A DNA stretch of 64,000 bases from Microbacterium sp. ProA8. GTDB taxonomy: Bacteria; Actinomycetota; Actinomycetes; Actinomycetales; Microbacteriaceae. The notes beneath the pieces were generated by a model. It searched no databases. It was not told the DNA's origin and was given only the letters and a program-made list of their open reading frames with translations. Shown here in pieces: positions 43,325-53,249 of the stretch. The stretch spans positions 1,612,001 to 1,676,000 of the forward strand of contig NZ_CP157000.1 of NCBI RefSeq assembly GCF_039905635.1, written 5' to 3'. The position numbers and the translations under genes were made by a program. Every line of letters starts with the position of its first letter. Position 1 is the stretch's first letter.

Positions 43325-43842
43325 CGGATGCCTCGTCGCCCGGCACGGTGGACGAGCATGGCGTCGGTGAGACGCCGCCTCGCCCCGACGCCGTCGCGGT
43401 GCTGCGGGGCCTCGACGGACGCGGCTGGTCGATCGCCGCGGCCGAGTCGCTCACCGGCGGCCGCGTCACGGCTGCGCTCGTCGACGTGCCGGGGGCCTCG
43501 GCGCACGTTCGCGGAGGAATCGTCGCGTACGCGACCGATGTGAAGGCGAGCCGGCTGGGCGTCGATGCCGAGCTCCTCGCGGCACGCGGCCCGGTAGATC
43601 CGGACGTGGCCGTGCAGATGGCGCAGGGCGTGCGAGGCGCGCTGCGCGCGGACGTCGGCCTCGCGACGACCGGCGTCGCCGGCCCCGACCCGCAGGACGA
43701 CAAGCCCGTCGGCACGGTGCACATCGCCGTCGCGACGCCCGAGACGGTGGTCGTCTCATCGCTCGCCCTCTCCGGATCGCGTGACCAGATCCGCACGCAG
43801 ACCGTGCAGCGCGTGCTGGAGCTGGCGCTCACCGTGCTGTGA
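43321..43842 (+). CDS. pncC: Nicotinamide-nucleotide amidase (CinA C-terminal domain)
   Basis: 173 aa, only the CinA amidase domain. Seen: GWSIAAAESLTGGRVTAALVDVPGASAHVRGGIVAYA (Ser of AESLTGG as catalytic residue), KASRLGVDAELL, GVRGALRADVGLATTGVAGPD, KPVGTVHIAVA. Hydrolyses NMN to nicotinic acid mononucleotide in pyridine-nucleotide salvage; the N-terminal MoeA-like half of full CinA is missing, as in many actinobacteria. GTG start overlaps pgsA, so the two are coupled. Confidence 0.92.
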   Translation: MTDASSPGTVDEHGVGETPPRPDAVAVLRGLDGRGWSIAAAESLTGGRVTAALVDVPGASAHVRGGIVAYATDVKASRLGVDAELLAARGPVDPDVAVQMAQGVRGALRADVGLATTGVAGPDPQDDKPVGTVHIAVATPETVVVSSLALSGSRDQIRTQTVQRVLELALTVL

Positions 43843-44011
43843 GGCATCCGGGGTCCGTGGTCGTTCGGGCCGGGAACAGACGGTGTTTCGTCTCGGTTAC
43901 ATTCGGTGATTCCCACCCATTGCCCAGTTGTCGGGATTAGATTGGCATCATCCGGTGCTGTACTGTTGGGCACCCGGAAGACGGTGGAATCAGAAGTGAG
44001 GAGGGGCCCTG

Positions 44012-44320
44012 ATGATCCTGGTACGTCAAGAGATCGGTGAAGTGCTTCGTGATTTCCGCCAGCAGAAGGGACGCACCCTCCGCCAGGTCGCGGGACGCGC
44101 GAGCGTCGCACTCGGCTACCTGAGCGAGGTCGAGCGCGGCCAGAAGGAGGCCTCGAGCGAGATCCTCGCCTCGGTGGCCGAAGCGCTGGACGTCCCCATC
44201 TCGACGATCATGCGCGAAGTGGGCGACCGCATCTCGGTGCTCGAGGGAATCCAGACCTTCCCCGACGTGGTTCCCGACGACCTCGTGGCCTCGGTCGACG
44301 CCGAGCTCTCGCTGCGCTGA
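44012..44320 (+). CDS. clgR: XRE-type regulator, ClgR-like
   Basis: 102 aa. Helix-turn-helix near residues 10-65: EIGEVLRDFRQQKGRTLRQVAGRASVALGYLSEVERGQKEASSEILASVAEALDVP. Sequence and place (ftsK-pgsA-pncC-HTH-DUF3046-recA) match ClgR, the activator of Clp protease and repair genes in corynebacteria and mycobacteria. The C-terminus (PDDLVASVDAELSLR) is short and may act as a degron. GAGGAGG lies 8 nt before the ATG. TACTGT near 43966 is a possible -10 box; the -35 is unclear. Confidence 0.87.
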   Translation: MILVRQEIGEVLRDFRQQKGRTLRQVAGRASVALGYLSEVERGQKEASSEILASVAEALDVPISTIMREVGDRISVLEGIQTFPDVVPDDLVASVDAELSLR

Positions 44321-44353
44321 CACCGTTCCGTCCTCGAGGAACCGTCGATCGCC

Positions 44354-44578
44354 ATGCGTCGCAGTGAGTTCGACCGCGCTGTCGCGGACGAATTCGGCGC
44401 GCGTGCGAACGCCGTCGTGACCGATCTGTTCCTGTCGCAGGTCGGCGGGCGCACCGCCGCCGAGGCGATCGCGGCGGGTGTCGATCCGCGCGAGGTCTGG
44501 CTCGCACTCTGCGACGAGCTCGACGTCCCGCCCGAGCGCCGCTACGGCGTGGGACGACTGGAACCGCGTCGTCGCTGA
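44354..44578 (+). CDS. DUF3046 family protein
   Basis: 74 aa: MRRSEFDRAVADEFGARANAV, then VDPREVWLALCDELDVPPERRYG, the DUF3046 pattern. Found beside recA throughout actinobacteria; function unknown. 33 nt after clgR on the same strand. Confidence 0.9.
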   Translation: MRRSEFDRAVADEFGARANAVVTDLFLSQVGGRTAAEAIAAGVDPREVWLALCDELDVPPERRYGVGRLEPRRR

Positions 44579-44644
44579 GCGCTTCGGCGCCGTTCTCCGT
44601 TCGCGCGGCGGTCGTCGCTTCGTGCGATGACACGCGGCGTGTCA

Positions 44645-44674
44645 TCGAAGAAGTGTTCGAGAACGGCGTAGGCT
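44645..44674 (+). promoter_or_regulatory. LexA (SOS) box and -10 of recA
   Basis: TCGAAGAAGTGTTCGA (44645-44660) matches the actinobacterial SOS box TCGAAC-N4-GTTCGA at 11 of 12 defined positions. TAGGCT (44669-44674) follows 8 nt later, so LexA would cover the -35/spacer. The leader to ATG 44859 is about 180 nt; nothing else is recognised in the 280-nt gap. Confidence 0.75.
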
Positions 44675-44858
44675 CCTGCACAGCAGGTGTCGAGAGCGTG
44701 TTTTCCACGGACGCGGGGGGAGCGAAGGCCGATGTCGGAGCCCTTCCCTAACGTGAACAGCGTCGAACGACACCTCACGCCTTGTCGCAGCATCCGTCCC
44801 ACCGGGCCGGAGCGCGACAGCCTACAGGCGACGGAACGCGAGCATAGAGGAGCACGTC

Positions 44859-45913
<1,055 letters not shown>

Positions 45914-45914
<1 letters not shown>

Positions 45915-46771
45915 TGGTCCGATTCGTCGATAGCGGGGACGAGTCCGACGTCGGAACCGACGACGGACTCGCCCCCGTGACGCCGCTCTTCGGCGGTGGG
46001 GGAGCGCGCTCCTATCCCGCGACCGCCGCCGAGGTTCAGCGGGCGCTCGAGGATCGTCTCCAGACGAGCATCGACGCCGTACCCTCTCCGCGCTCGGTAG
46101 CGGGGGCATGGACAGATCTGATGCCCGAGGATGTCCCGCCGCTGACGCCGGATGTCACGCCGGCCTCCGAGAGCGCCGCGCCGATCGACCTGGCCGCCGA
46201 GCGGACCGACCGGGCGAACTCGGCCGGACGCGGCCGGCGACGCGCGCCCGCCGGCGCAGGTGCCGGTGACGATGCCGACGAGGTGGCGATCGCCGAGCGG
46301 GGTCTCGTGAAGAAGCTCCGCGGGCGGCAGCTGTCCGTGTCGGAGGCCAAGACCTACCTCGGCCAGTACGACCTCGATGCGGACGCCGTCGCGGCCCTCC
46401 TCGACGCCTTTCTCGAGCGCGGGTATCTCGACGACGCGCGCCTGGCCGAGCAGGTCGTGCATTCCGGCGTCGACCGAAAGGGCCAGGGGCGCCAGGTCAT
46501 CTCCCAGAGCCTCGCCAAGCGCGGCGTGCCCCGCGACGTGGCCGACGCGGCGCTCGCGGAGCTTCCCGATGACGATGCCGAGCGCGCACTCGAGTTCGCC
46601 AGGTCGAAAGCCGGCTCACTGCGTGGGCTCGAACGCGATGTCGCGCTCCGCCGACTGGCGGGGCAACTCGCCCGGCGGGGATACGGCGGCTCCATGGCGC
46701 TGAACGCCGCGCGGACGGCTCTCGAAGAGACCATGCGTCCCGCCGGCCGGGTGAGGTTCGAAGAGACCTGA
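45914..46771 (+). CDS. recX: Regulatory protein RecX
   Basis: 285 aa. The RecX three-helix repeats are in the C-terminal 150 residues (LVKKLRGRQLSVSEAKTYL, LERGYLDDARLAEQVVHSG, GRQVISQSLAKRGVPRDVADAAL, GYGGSMALNAARTAL). About 125 N-terminal residues are Pro/Ala/Asp-rich and not conserved; E. coli RecX lacks them. Binds RecA filaments and limits them. Translation is coupled to recA by TGATG. Confidence 0.93.
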
Positions 46772-46920
46772 GCCGGTGCCGTCCGAGACAGTCACCGTCG
46801 GGGCGCGGTGGCCGCTGCCTGGCAGCGACGCGCGGTGACGCTGGGCATCCGCGGGCGCGCCGGGGCCGGCATCCGTCCACAGTCTCCGTGCCGGCGCACG
46901 GCTCGTAGAATGGCGGGATC

Positions 46921-48471
46921 ATGTCTTCGCCTTCCGCTACTCCGACTCTCATCGCGCCGTCACCGGCTGCGAACGACGTCGACGGCCGCGCCCGCACCTA
47001 CGAGGTGCGCACGTTCGGCTGCCAGATGAACGTGCACGACTCCGAGCGCCTCTCCGGTTCGCTCGAGAGCGCGGGCTACGTCCGGGCAGAGGCGGGCGAA
47101 GAGGCCGACGTCGTCGTCATCAACACCTGCGCCGTCCGCGACAACGCCGCAGGCAAGCTGTACGGCACGCTCGGTCACCTCAAGTCCCGCAAGGACAAGC
47201 ACGAGGGCATGCAGATCGCCGTCGGCGGATGCCTGGCGCAGATGGACAAGGACACGGTGCAGCAGAAGGCGCCCTGGGTGGATGTCGTCTTCGGCACCCA
47301 CAACATGGGATCGCTGCCGAGCCTGCTCGAGCGTGCACGCCACAACGGCGAGGCGGAGCTCGAGATCCTCGAATCGCTCGAGATCTTCCCTTCGACCCTT
47401 CCCACCAAGCGCGACAGCATCTACAGCGGGTGGGTGTCGATCTCGGTCGGCTGCAACAACACGTGCACGTTCTGCATCGTGCCCAGCCTGCGTGGCAAAG
47501 AGAAGGACCGTCGCCCCGGCGACATCCTCAACGAGATCCGCCTCCTGGTCGACGACGGCGCGATGGAGGTCACCCTCCTCGGCCAGAACGTCAACTCGTA
47601 CGGCGTCGAGTTCGGCGACCGCCAGGCGTTCGGCAAGCTGCTGCGTGCCGCGGGCGCGATCGAGGGCCTGGAGCGCATCCGCTTCACCAGCCCGCACCCT
47701 GCCGCGTTCACCGACGACGTCATCGATGCGATGGCCGAGACGCCCGCCGTCATGCCGCAGCTGCACATGCCGCTGCAGTCCGGCAGTGACCGCATCCTGA
47801 AGGCGATGCGCCGGTCGTACCGCAGCGAGCGGTTCCTCGGCATCCTCGATCGGGTGCGCGCGAAGATGCCCGACGCGGCGATCACCACCGACATCATCGT
47901 CGGGTTCCCGGGCGAGACCGACGAAGACTTCGAAGACACCATGCGGGTCGTGGAGCAGGCGCGCTTCGCCAGTGCGTTCACCTTCCAGTATTCGATCCGC
48001 GAGGGCACACCGGCGGCCACGATGCCCGACCAGGTGCCCAAGGAGGTCGTGCAGGAGCGCTACCAGCGCCTGATCGCCCTCCAGGAGCGCATCTCGCTGG
48101 AGGAGAACGAGAAGCAGCTCGGCCGCGAGCTGCAGGTGCTCGTGTCCTCGGCCGAGGGCAAGAAGGACGCCGAGACCCACCGGCTCACCGGCAGGGCCGA
48201 AGACAACCGTCTCGTGCACTTCGAGGTTCCGGCGGGCTCCGTGGTCCCTCGCCCGGGCGACGTCGTGTCGGTGGTGGTGACGCATGCCGCGCCGTTCCAC
48301 CTGCTCGCGGACGCGTCCGACGGCGCGCCGCTGCGCATCCGCCGGACGCGGTCGGGCGACGCGTGGGACCGTGCGCAGGCCGAGTCGTGCGCCGTGCCCG
48401 CGCCGGCGGGCTCAGCAGGCGCACCGCGCTCCGTGTCGCTCGGACTGCCGACGCTCCGCCTCGGCGTCTGA
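46921..48471 (+). CDS. miaB: tRNA-2-methylthio-N6-isopentenyladenosine synthase
   Basis: 516 aa radical-SAM methylthiotransferase acting on i6A37 of tRNA made by MiaA (encoded next). UPF0004 domain cysteines in [24 protein letters not shown] and VGGCLAQM; radical-SAM motif [41 protein letters not shown] domain from about residue 385. A Pro/Ala/Ser-rich tail of about 50 residues is extra. TAGAAT ends 9 nt before the ATG. Confidence 0.96.
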   Translation: MSSPSATPTLIAPSPAANDVDGRARTYEVRTFGCQMNVHDSERLSGSLESAGYVRAEAGEEADVVVINTCAVRDNAAGKLYGTLGHLKSRKDKHEGMQIAVGGCLAQMDKDTVQQKAPWVDVVFGTHNMGSLPSLLERARHNGEAELEILESLEIFPSTLPTKRDSIYSGWVSISVGCNNTCTFCIVPSLRGKEKDRRPGDILNEIRLLVDDGAMEVTLLGQNVNSYGVEFGDRQAFGKLLRAAGAIEGLERIRFTSPHPAAFTDDVIDAMAETPAVMPQLHMPLQSGSDRILKAMRRSYRSERFLGILDRVRAKMPDAAITTDIIVGFPGETDEDFEDTMRVVEQARFASAFTFQYSIREGTPAATMPDQVPKEVVQERYQRLIALQERISLEENEKQLGRELQVLVSSAEGKKDAETHRLTGRAEDNRLVHFEVPAGSVVPRPGDVVSVVVTHAAPFHLLADASDGAPLRIRRTRSGDAWDRAQAESCAVPAPAGSAGAPRSVSLGLPTLRLGV

Positions 48472-48479
48472 GCCCCACG

Positions 48480-49430
48480 GTGAGCCCCCGGCCCCCGGAG
48501 GACGAAGCCGCGGCCGCGCAGCCGCAGCTGTGGGCCGTGGTCGGCGCCACGGGTACCGGCAAGACCGCGCTGTCGCTCGACCTCGCCGAGGCTCTCAAGG
48601 CCCGCGGGCGGCCGGCGGAGATCGTCAATGCCGATGCCATGCAGCTCTACCGCGGCATGGACATCGGCACCGCCAAGCTGCCCGAACGCGAGCGGCGCGG
48701 CATCCCGCATCACCTCTTCGACGTGCTCGAGGTCACCGACGACGCGGCGGTCGCCTGGTATCAGGATGCCGCGCGCACCGCCATCCGCGAGATCCACGGC
48801 CGCGGCGCCGACGCCGTGCTGGTGGGCGGGTCGGGGCTGTACGTGTCGAGCGTGCTCTTCGACTTCCGCTTCCCGCCCCGCGATGAGCTGTTGCGAGCGC
48901 GGCTGGAGGCGGAACTGGACGCGCACGGTCCCGGTGCGCTGTACACGCGGCTGCGAGAGATCGACCCGGCCACGGCGGCCAAGGTCGACCCGCGCAACGG
49001 CCGCCGGGTGGTGCGGGCCCTCGAGGTCCTCGAGCTCGGCGAGCACACACACGGCGCGGTGCTGCCCGAGGAGCCCGTGCTCTGGCACGACGCCACCCGG
49101 ATCTTCGGCGTGGCCGTGCCCCGCGAGGAGCTCGTCGCCCGCCTGGACACCCGCGTCGAGGGGATGTGGCGCGACGGAATCCTCGACGAGGTGCGCGCGC
49201 TGCGCGACCAAGGGCTCGAGCGAGGCGTCACCGCCCGCCGCGCGATCGGCTACGCGCAAGCCCGCGCCCAGCTGTCGGGGCAGATGGCCGAAGGCGAGGC
49301 GATCGCGGAGACCCAGGCGCTCACACGCCGGTATGCCCGCCGCCAGGTGTCGTGGTTCCGCCGCTACGCTGCGCTGCGCTGGGTGGAATCCGGAGTGGAT
49401 GCCGCAGTGCTGGCAGACTCGTCGGCATGA
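48480..49430 (+). CDS. miaA: tRNA dimethylallyltransferase
   Basis: 316 aa. Adds the isopentenyl group to A37 of tRNAs reading UNN codons. [21 protein letters not shown] (P-loop), [47 protein letters not shown] and ARRAIGYAQ ... [14 protein letters not shown] are the family blocks. GTG 48480 is 8 nt after the miaB stop; no strong ribosome site, probably translated by reinitiation. Confidence 0.95.
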   Translation: MSPRPPEDEAAAAQPQLWAVVGATGTGKTALSLDLAEALKARGRPAEIVNADAMQLYRGMDIGTAKLPERERRGIPHHLFDVLEVTDDAAVAWYQDAARTAIREIHGRGADAVLVGGSGLYVSSVLFDFRFPPRDELLRARLEAELDAHGPGALYTRLREIDPATAAKVDPRNGRRVVRALEVLELGEHTHGAVLPEEPVLWHDATRIFGVAVPREELVARLDTRVEGMWRDGILDEVRALRDQGLERGVTARRAIGYAQARAQLSGQMAEGEAIAETQALTRRYARRQVSWFRRYAALRWVESGVDAAVLADSSA

Positions 49431-49849
49431 GCATCGCGATCCGGTCCTTCGCCCTGGCCGACACCGAAGCCGTCGTCTCGCTGTGGCAGGCGACGGGGCT
49501 GACCCGCCCGTGGAACAACCCGTACCAGGACATCAGCCGCAAGCTCTCGGTCCAACCGGAGCTGTTCCTCGTCGGCGTCGATGCCGGCTCGATCGTCGGT
49601 TCCGTCATGGCCGGATACGACGGACACCGCGGGTGGCTCTACTACCTGGCGAGCGCTCCTGACCGGCGGGGGCAGGGCATCGGCAGGCTGCTGGTCGAGG
49701 AAGCCGAGGAGCGTCTGCTCGCGATGGGGTGTCCGAAGGTGCAGCTCATGGTGCGCCCCGACAACAACGCCGCGCAGGGCTTCTATCGCGAGCTCGGTTA
49801 TGAGCCGTTCGAGACCTGGACGACCGGCAAGCGGCTCATCGCCGACTGA
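49427..49849 (+). CDS. GNAT acetyltransferase, YpeA-like
   Basis: 140 aa. [34 protein letters not shown] at the N-terminus and [28 protein letters not shown] (acetyl-CoA site), [23 protein letters not shown] at the C-terminus are the YpeA pattern. Substrate unknown. Overlaps miaA by 4 nt (ATGA), and its 3' end overlaps the convergent cytochrome b gene by 14 nt. Confidence 0.91.
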   Translation: MSIAIRSFALADTEAVVSLWQATGLTRPWNNPYQDISRKLSVQPELFLVGVDAGSIVGSVMAGYDGHRGWLYYLASAPDRRGQGIGRLLVEEAEERLLAMGCPKVQLMVRPDNNAAQGFYRELGYEPFETWTTGKRLIAD

Positions 49850-51491
49850 TCGGACCGACGACCTCCCGACTGCTGTCACCTGACTCCTCCTCGGCGCGCT
49901 CGGGCTCGAGGGGGCCTCCGATGTAGTAGCTGCGCAGACTCTGACGCAGCCGCTGTGCCAGCGGGCCGACAGTGCTGCCGGTCGCCCGGCGATCCGCCGG
50001 CGGCGCACCGTCGGGCGTGGCGAGCCGCGCCCGCTCGGTCTCGTCGAGCGGCTGGTGGATCTCGACGTACTCACCGCCGGGAAGGCGGACGATCCGCCCC
50101 GTCTCGTAGCCGTGGCGGAGCAGTCCGGCGTCCTTCCGCTGCAGGCCGAAGCAGATGCGGCGAGCCACCGTGAAGGCCACGAACGGCCCGACGACGAGTG
50201 CCACTTGCAGGGCCGTGATCACGTGCTCGATGCTCATCGAGAACGCCGTGGCGATGATATCGGCGCCGCCCGCGGCCCAGAGGACGCCTACGAATACCAG
50301 GCCGGCGACTCCGAGCCCGGTGCGCGTCGGGGCGTGGCGCGGCCGGTCCAGGAGGTGGTGGTCGCCGCGGTCGCCCGTGACCCCCTCCTCGAGGAACGGG
50401 TAGGCGGCGACGAACGCGAAGAAGGCGCCGACGATGGCCAGCGGGGCGAGGATAGCCAGCGTCCACGTACGGCCCAGCCACACGACCTCCCAGCCGGGCG
50501 GCACGAGGCGCAGGGCGCCGTCGAGGAACCCGGTGTACCAGTCCGGCTGGCTCCCCGCCCCGGCGTTACCCGGGTCGGCAGGGCCGTAGAGCCAGATGGG
50601 GCTCACCGTGACCGTCGCCGAGATGAGCAGCAGCAGGCCGGTGACGACGAGGAACAGCCCGCCCGCCCGCGTGACGGCCGTCGGGATGAGTGCGACGCCG
50701 ACGACGTTCTCGGGAGTACGACCCCGCCCGGGGAACTGCGGCGGGCCGTGCTGCCACGCCCCGAGGGCTCGCAGCGCCACCAGCAGGAGGAGTGCGCCGG
50801 GGAACACCACGACGTGCAGCGGGTACAGGTTCTCGATGATGCGGCCGGGAAAGGGCCCGCCGAAGAGGACCGACGCGAGCCACGTGCCGATGACGGGGAT
50901 GCCGAGGAGAATGCCCTCGACGATGCGCAGGCCGGTGCCGGAGAGCATGTCGTCGGGCAGCGCGTAGCCGCTCCATCCGCTCGCGAGGGCGGCGATCAGG
51001 GCGAGGAGCAGCAGCACCCACAGGGCGCGCCGCGGCCGCCGGAAGGCGCCGGTGAAGAAGGTCGCCGCCAGCTGGACGACGATCGCTGCGGGCAGCAGCA
51101 GCGCGGCCCAGTGATGCGCTTGTCGCAGCACCACGCCGCCGGGCACGTCGAACGTCACCCGCATCGTCGAGGCGAACGCCTGCGACACCGTGGCGCCGTG
51201 CAGCGGCGCGTACGACCCGTCGTACACGGTGGCCTCGCTCGAGGGCGTGTAGAAGAACATCAGCAGGATGCCGGTCACGGTCACGACGACGATGGATGCC
51301 ACGGTGACGATGCCGAACAGGTTCGTCCAGTGAGTGGGGACGCGGCGCCGCCGGAGTGCCGCCCACGTGTCATCGACGCGGTGACCGAGCACCGTGATCC
51401 TCCCGATGCGCTCGGCGGCTCGGTCCGTCACGGATCGACGGCGCCGACCCCGGTCGCCCGTCCGCTCGGTCTCGCTCGCGATCCTGCGCAT
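49836..51491 (-). CDS. QcrB-like cytochrome b lacking one heme ligand pair
   Basis: 551 aa, about eight or more membrane segments, clearly related to the actinobacterial QcrB of the cytochrome bcc complex: FFTGAFRRPRRALW, ALPDDMLSGTGLRI, GIPVIGTWLASVLFGGPFPG, QFPGRGRTPENVVG, AGSQPDWYTGFLDGALRL, and the soluble tail RICFGLQRKDAGLLRHGYETGRIVRLPGGEYVEIHQPL. In QcrB two His pairs bind two hemes. Here His126 (HHWAALL) and His226 (YPLHVVVFPG) remain, but their partners 14 and 15 residues on are Gln140 (IVVQLA) and Arg241 (VALRALG). No qcrA or qcrC lies nearby. ATG 51491 follows GGAG at 5 nt. Probably a diverged paralogue with one b heme; partner unknown. Confidence 0.88.
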   Translation of the reverse strand: MRRIASETERTGDRGRRRRSVTDRAAERIGRITVLGHRVDDTWAALRRRRVPTHWTNLFGIVTVASIVVVTVTGILLMFFYTPSSEATVYDGSYAPLHGATVSQAFASTMRVTFDVPGGVVLRQAHHWAALLLPAAIVVQLAATFFTGAFRRPRRALWVLLLLALIAALASGWSGYALPDDMLSGTGLRIVEGILLGIPVIGTWLASVLFGGPFPGRIIENLYPLHVVVFPGALLLLVALRALGAWQHGPPQFPGRGRTPENVVGVALIPTAVTRAGGLFLVVTGLLLLISATVTVSPIWLYGPADPGNAGAGSQPDWYTGFLDGALRLVPPGWEVVWLGRTWTLAILAPLAIVGAFFAFVAAYPFLEEGVTGDRGDHHLLDRPRHAPTRTGLGVAGLVFVGVLWAAGGADIIATAFSMSIEHVITALQVALVVGPFVAFTVARRICFGLQRKDAGLLRHGYETGRIVRLPGGEYVEIHQPLDETERARLATPDGAPPADRRATGSTVGPLAQRLRQSLRSYYIGGPLEPERAEEESGDSSREVVGPISRR

Positions 51492-51603
51492 GCCGTCTCC
51501 TCGTGATGGTCCTATCCACAAGACACCGCGGGGCTGCCGGATGTGACAGCGGCCACCTCCGGCGCCGAGGAGGAGGGTGCGCCGACGACCGTAGACTGTG
51601 ACG

Positions 51604-52491
51604 ATGCCGCAGACGATCGCGTTCACCAAGGGCCACGGCACGGGCAACGACTTCGTGATCGTCCCCGACCCCGATGGGACGCTCGATCTCACCGACGACC
51701 AGGTCGCGGTGCTGTGCGACCGGCGCTTCGGCATCGGCGGCGACGGCATCCTTCGAGTGGTGCGCGCGAGCGCGATCGCCGAGGGGGCCGAAGCGGCGGG
51801 CTTCGGCGCCGAGTGGTTCATGGACTACCGCAACGCCGACGGCTCGAAGGCCGAGATGTGCGGCAACGGCATCCGGGTCTTCGTGCGCTACCTCGTGGAC
51901 GTCGGATGGGCCGATGTCGACGCGGCGCCGCTCGCCATCGGCACCCGGGCGGGCGTCAAGACCGTCACCCGCAGTGACGGCACACTCGGCGAGAAGGGCT
52001 TCGAGGTCGACCTCGGCCGTTTCGCCGTCGACGACTCGGGGGTGCTGGTGCGCACCCGTGCCGGGGGTGCTCCCCGTCCCGGGATCGGGATCGACGTCGG
52101 CAACCCGCACGTCGTCGTGGCGCTGCCCGACGACGCGGAACTCGAGGGCCTCGACCTCGCGGCCCAGCCGCAGCTGCACCCCGAGCCGCCGCACGGCGCC
52201 AACATCGAATTCGTGGTCCCCAGCGACCCGCTCGTGCACGAGGGCGTCGGATCGATCCGTATGCGCGTGTTCGAGCGGGGGGTCGGCGAGACGCTCAGCT
52301 GTGGCACGGGCGTCGCCGCGGCGGCGCTGGCAGTGCGGCATTGGGCGGGCCCCGCGGCCCCCGACCACTGGGTCGTGGATGTGCCCGGCGGCACCCTCGG
52401 CGTGCGGATGCCGGAGGTCGACGGCGAGCGGCACGTGCTGCTGTCCGGGCCGGCGACCCTGGTCTACACCGGCGAAGTCACCCTCGCCTGA
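51604..52491 (+). CDS. dapF: Diaminopimelate epimerase
   Basis: 295 aa. Converts LL- to meso-diaminopimelate. Both catalytic cysteines are visible: [16 protein letters not shown] and [28 protein letters not shown] opens it; [13 protein letters not shown] and ANIEFV are substrate segments. TAGACT (51592-51597) ends 6 nt before ATG 51604, so the message is probably leaderless from this ATG; an in-frame GTG at 51598 touches the -10 box and is rejected. Confidence 0.96.
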   Translation: MPQTIAFTKGHGTGNDFVIVPDPDGTLDLTDDQVAVLCDRRFGIGGDGILRVVRASAIAEGAEAAGFGAEWFMDYRNADGSKAEMCGNGIRVFVRYLVDVGWADVDAAPLAIGTRAGVKTVTRSDGTLGEKGFEVDLGRFAVDDSGVLVRTRAGGAPRPGIGIDVGNPHVVVALPDDAELEGLDLAAQPQLHPEPPHGANIEFVVPSDPLVHEGVGSIRMRVFERGVGETLSCGTGVAAAALAVRHWAGPAAPDHWVVDVPGGTLGVRMPEVDGERHVLLSGPATLVYTGEVTLA

Positions 52492-52497
52492 CGGCTC

Positions 52498-53145
52498 TCA
52501 GATCTCCGGCAGCGAGATCGGCTCGCTCTGGGGCGAGCCGTGGCGCCGCACCTTGAGCACGCGGAACCCGCGGGCGGTGGCCGCACGGTACACGCTGAAG
52601 CGGCGATCGAGCGTCGATGCGAGCCATCGCTGCAGCGAGTCCGAGCCGAGATTGCGCTGCACCACGAGCCAGGCGTCCGCCCGCTCGTCGAGGCGGGGAA
52701 TCCACCGCTCGAGCAGTCCGTGCAGCTCGTTCTTGCCGACGCGGATAGGCGGATTCGAGCGGATGGTGCGGAAGACGATGTCGTCGGGAACATCGTCGGG
52801 CAGCGCGGCGTTGACATTGTCGAGTCCGAGGTCGGCGGCATTGCGTCGCACGAGGTCCAGTGCTCGCTCGTTCACGTCGACGGCCCACACGGTCGCGTGC
52901 GGGGCGTCGAGTGCCAGGGTGAGTGCGATCGGTCCCCACCCGCAGCCGAGGTCGAGGAAGTTCCCGCCGGCCGGTGGCGGGGGAGTGTTCGTCAGCAGCA
53001 CCGCGGTTCCCGCATCCACGTGGTCGGGGCTGAAGACGCCCCCGGCGGTCGTGACTTCGAGGTCGCGTCCGGCGAGCGAGACGCGGATGCGGCGCAGGTT
53101 CTCGGGGCTGGCGGGCGTCGCACTGAAGTAGTGGTCGCTCCCCAT
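52498..53145 (-). CDS. RsmC-like class I methyltransferase
   Basis: 215 aa. SAM fold FLDLGCGWGPIALTLAL (motif I), VWAVDVNERALDLVRRNA (motif II), and IRSNPPIRVGKNELHGLLERW with the NPP-(I/F/Y) motif of rRNA guanine-N2 methyltransferases (RsmC/RlmG). It corresponds to the C-terminal half of E. coli RsmC only, as is common in Gram-positives. 16S rRNA G1207 is the likely target by analogy. On the minus strand TAGGCT (53159-53154) ends 8 nt before ATG 53145, again without a ribosome site. Confidence 0.88.
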   Translation of the reverse strand: MGSDHYFSATPASPENLRRIRVSLAGRDLEVTTAGGVFSPDHVDAGTAVLLTNTPPPPAGGNFLDLGCGWGPIALTLALDAPHATVWAVDVNERALDLVRRNAADLGLDNVNAALPDDVPDDIVFRTIRSNPPIRVGKNELHGLLERWIPRLDERADAWLVVQRNLGSDSLQRWLASTLDRRFSVYRAATARGFRVLKVRRHGSPQSEPISLPEI

Positions 53146-53249
53146 GGCTGACGAGCCTAGCGGAGGTGCTCCCCGGGAGGGGAGCGTAGAATTCACGGAC
53201 GCCGCGAACCGGCCGATGAGCGCCGGAAAAGGCATCCCGAAAGGAACAC

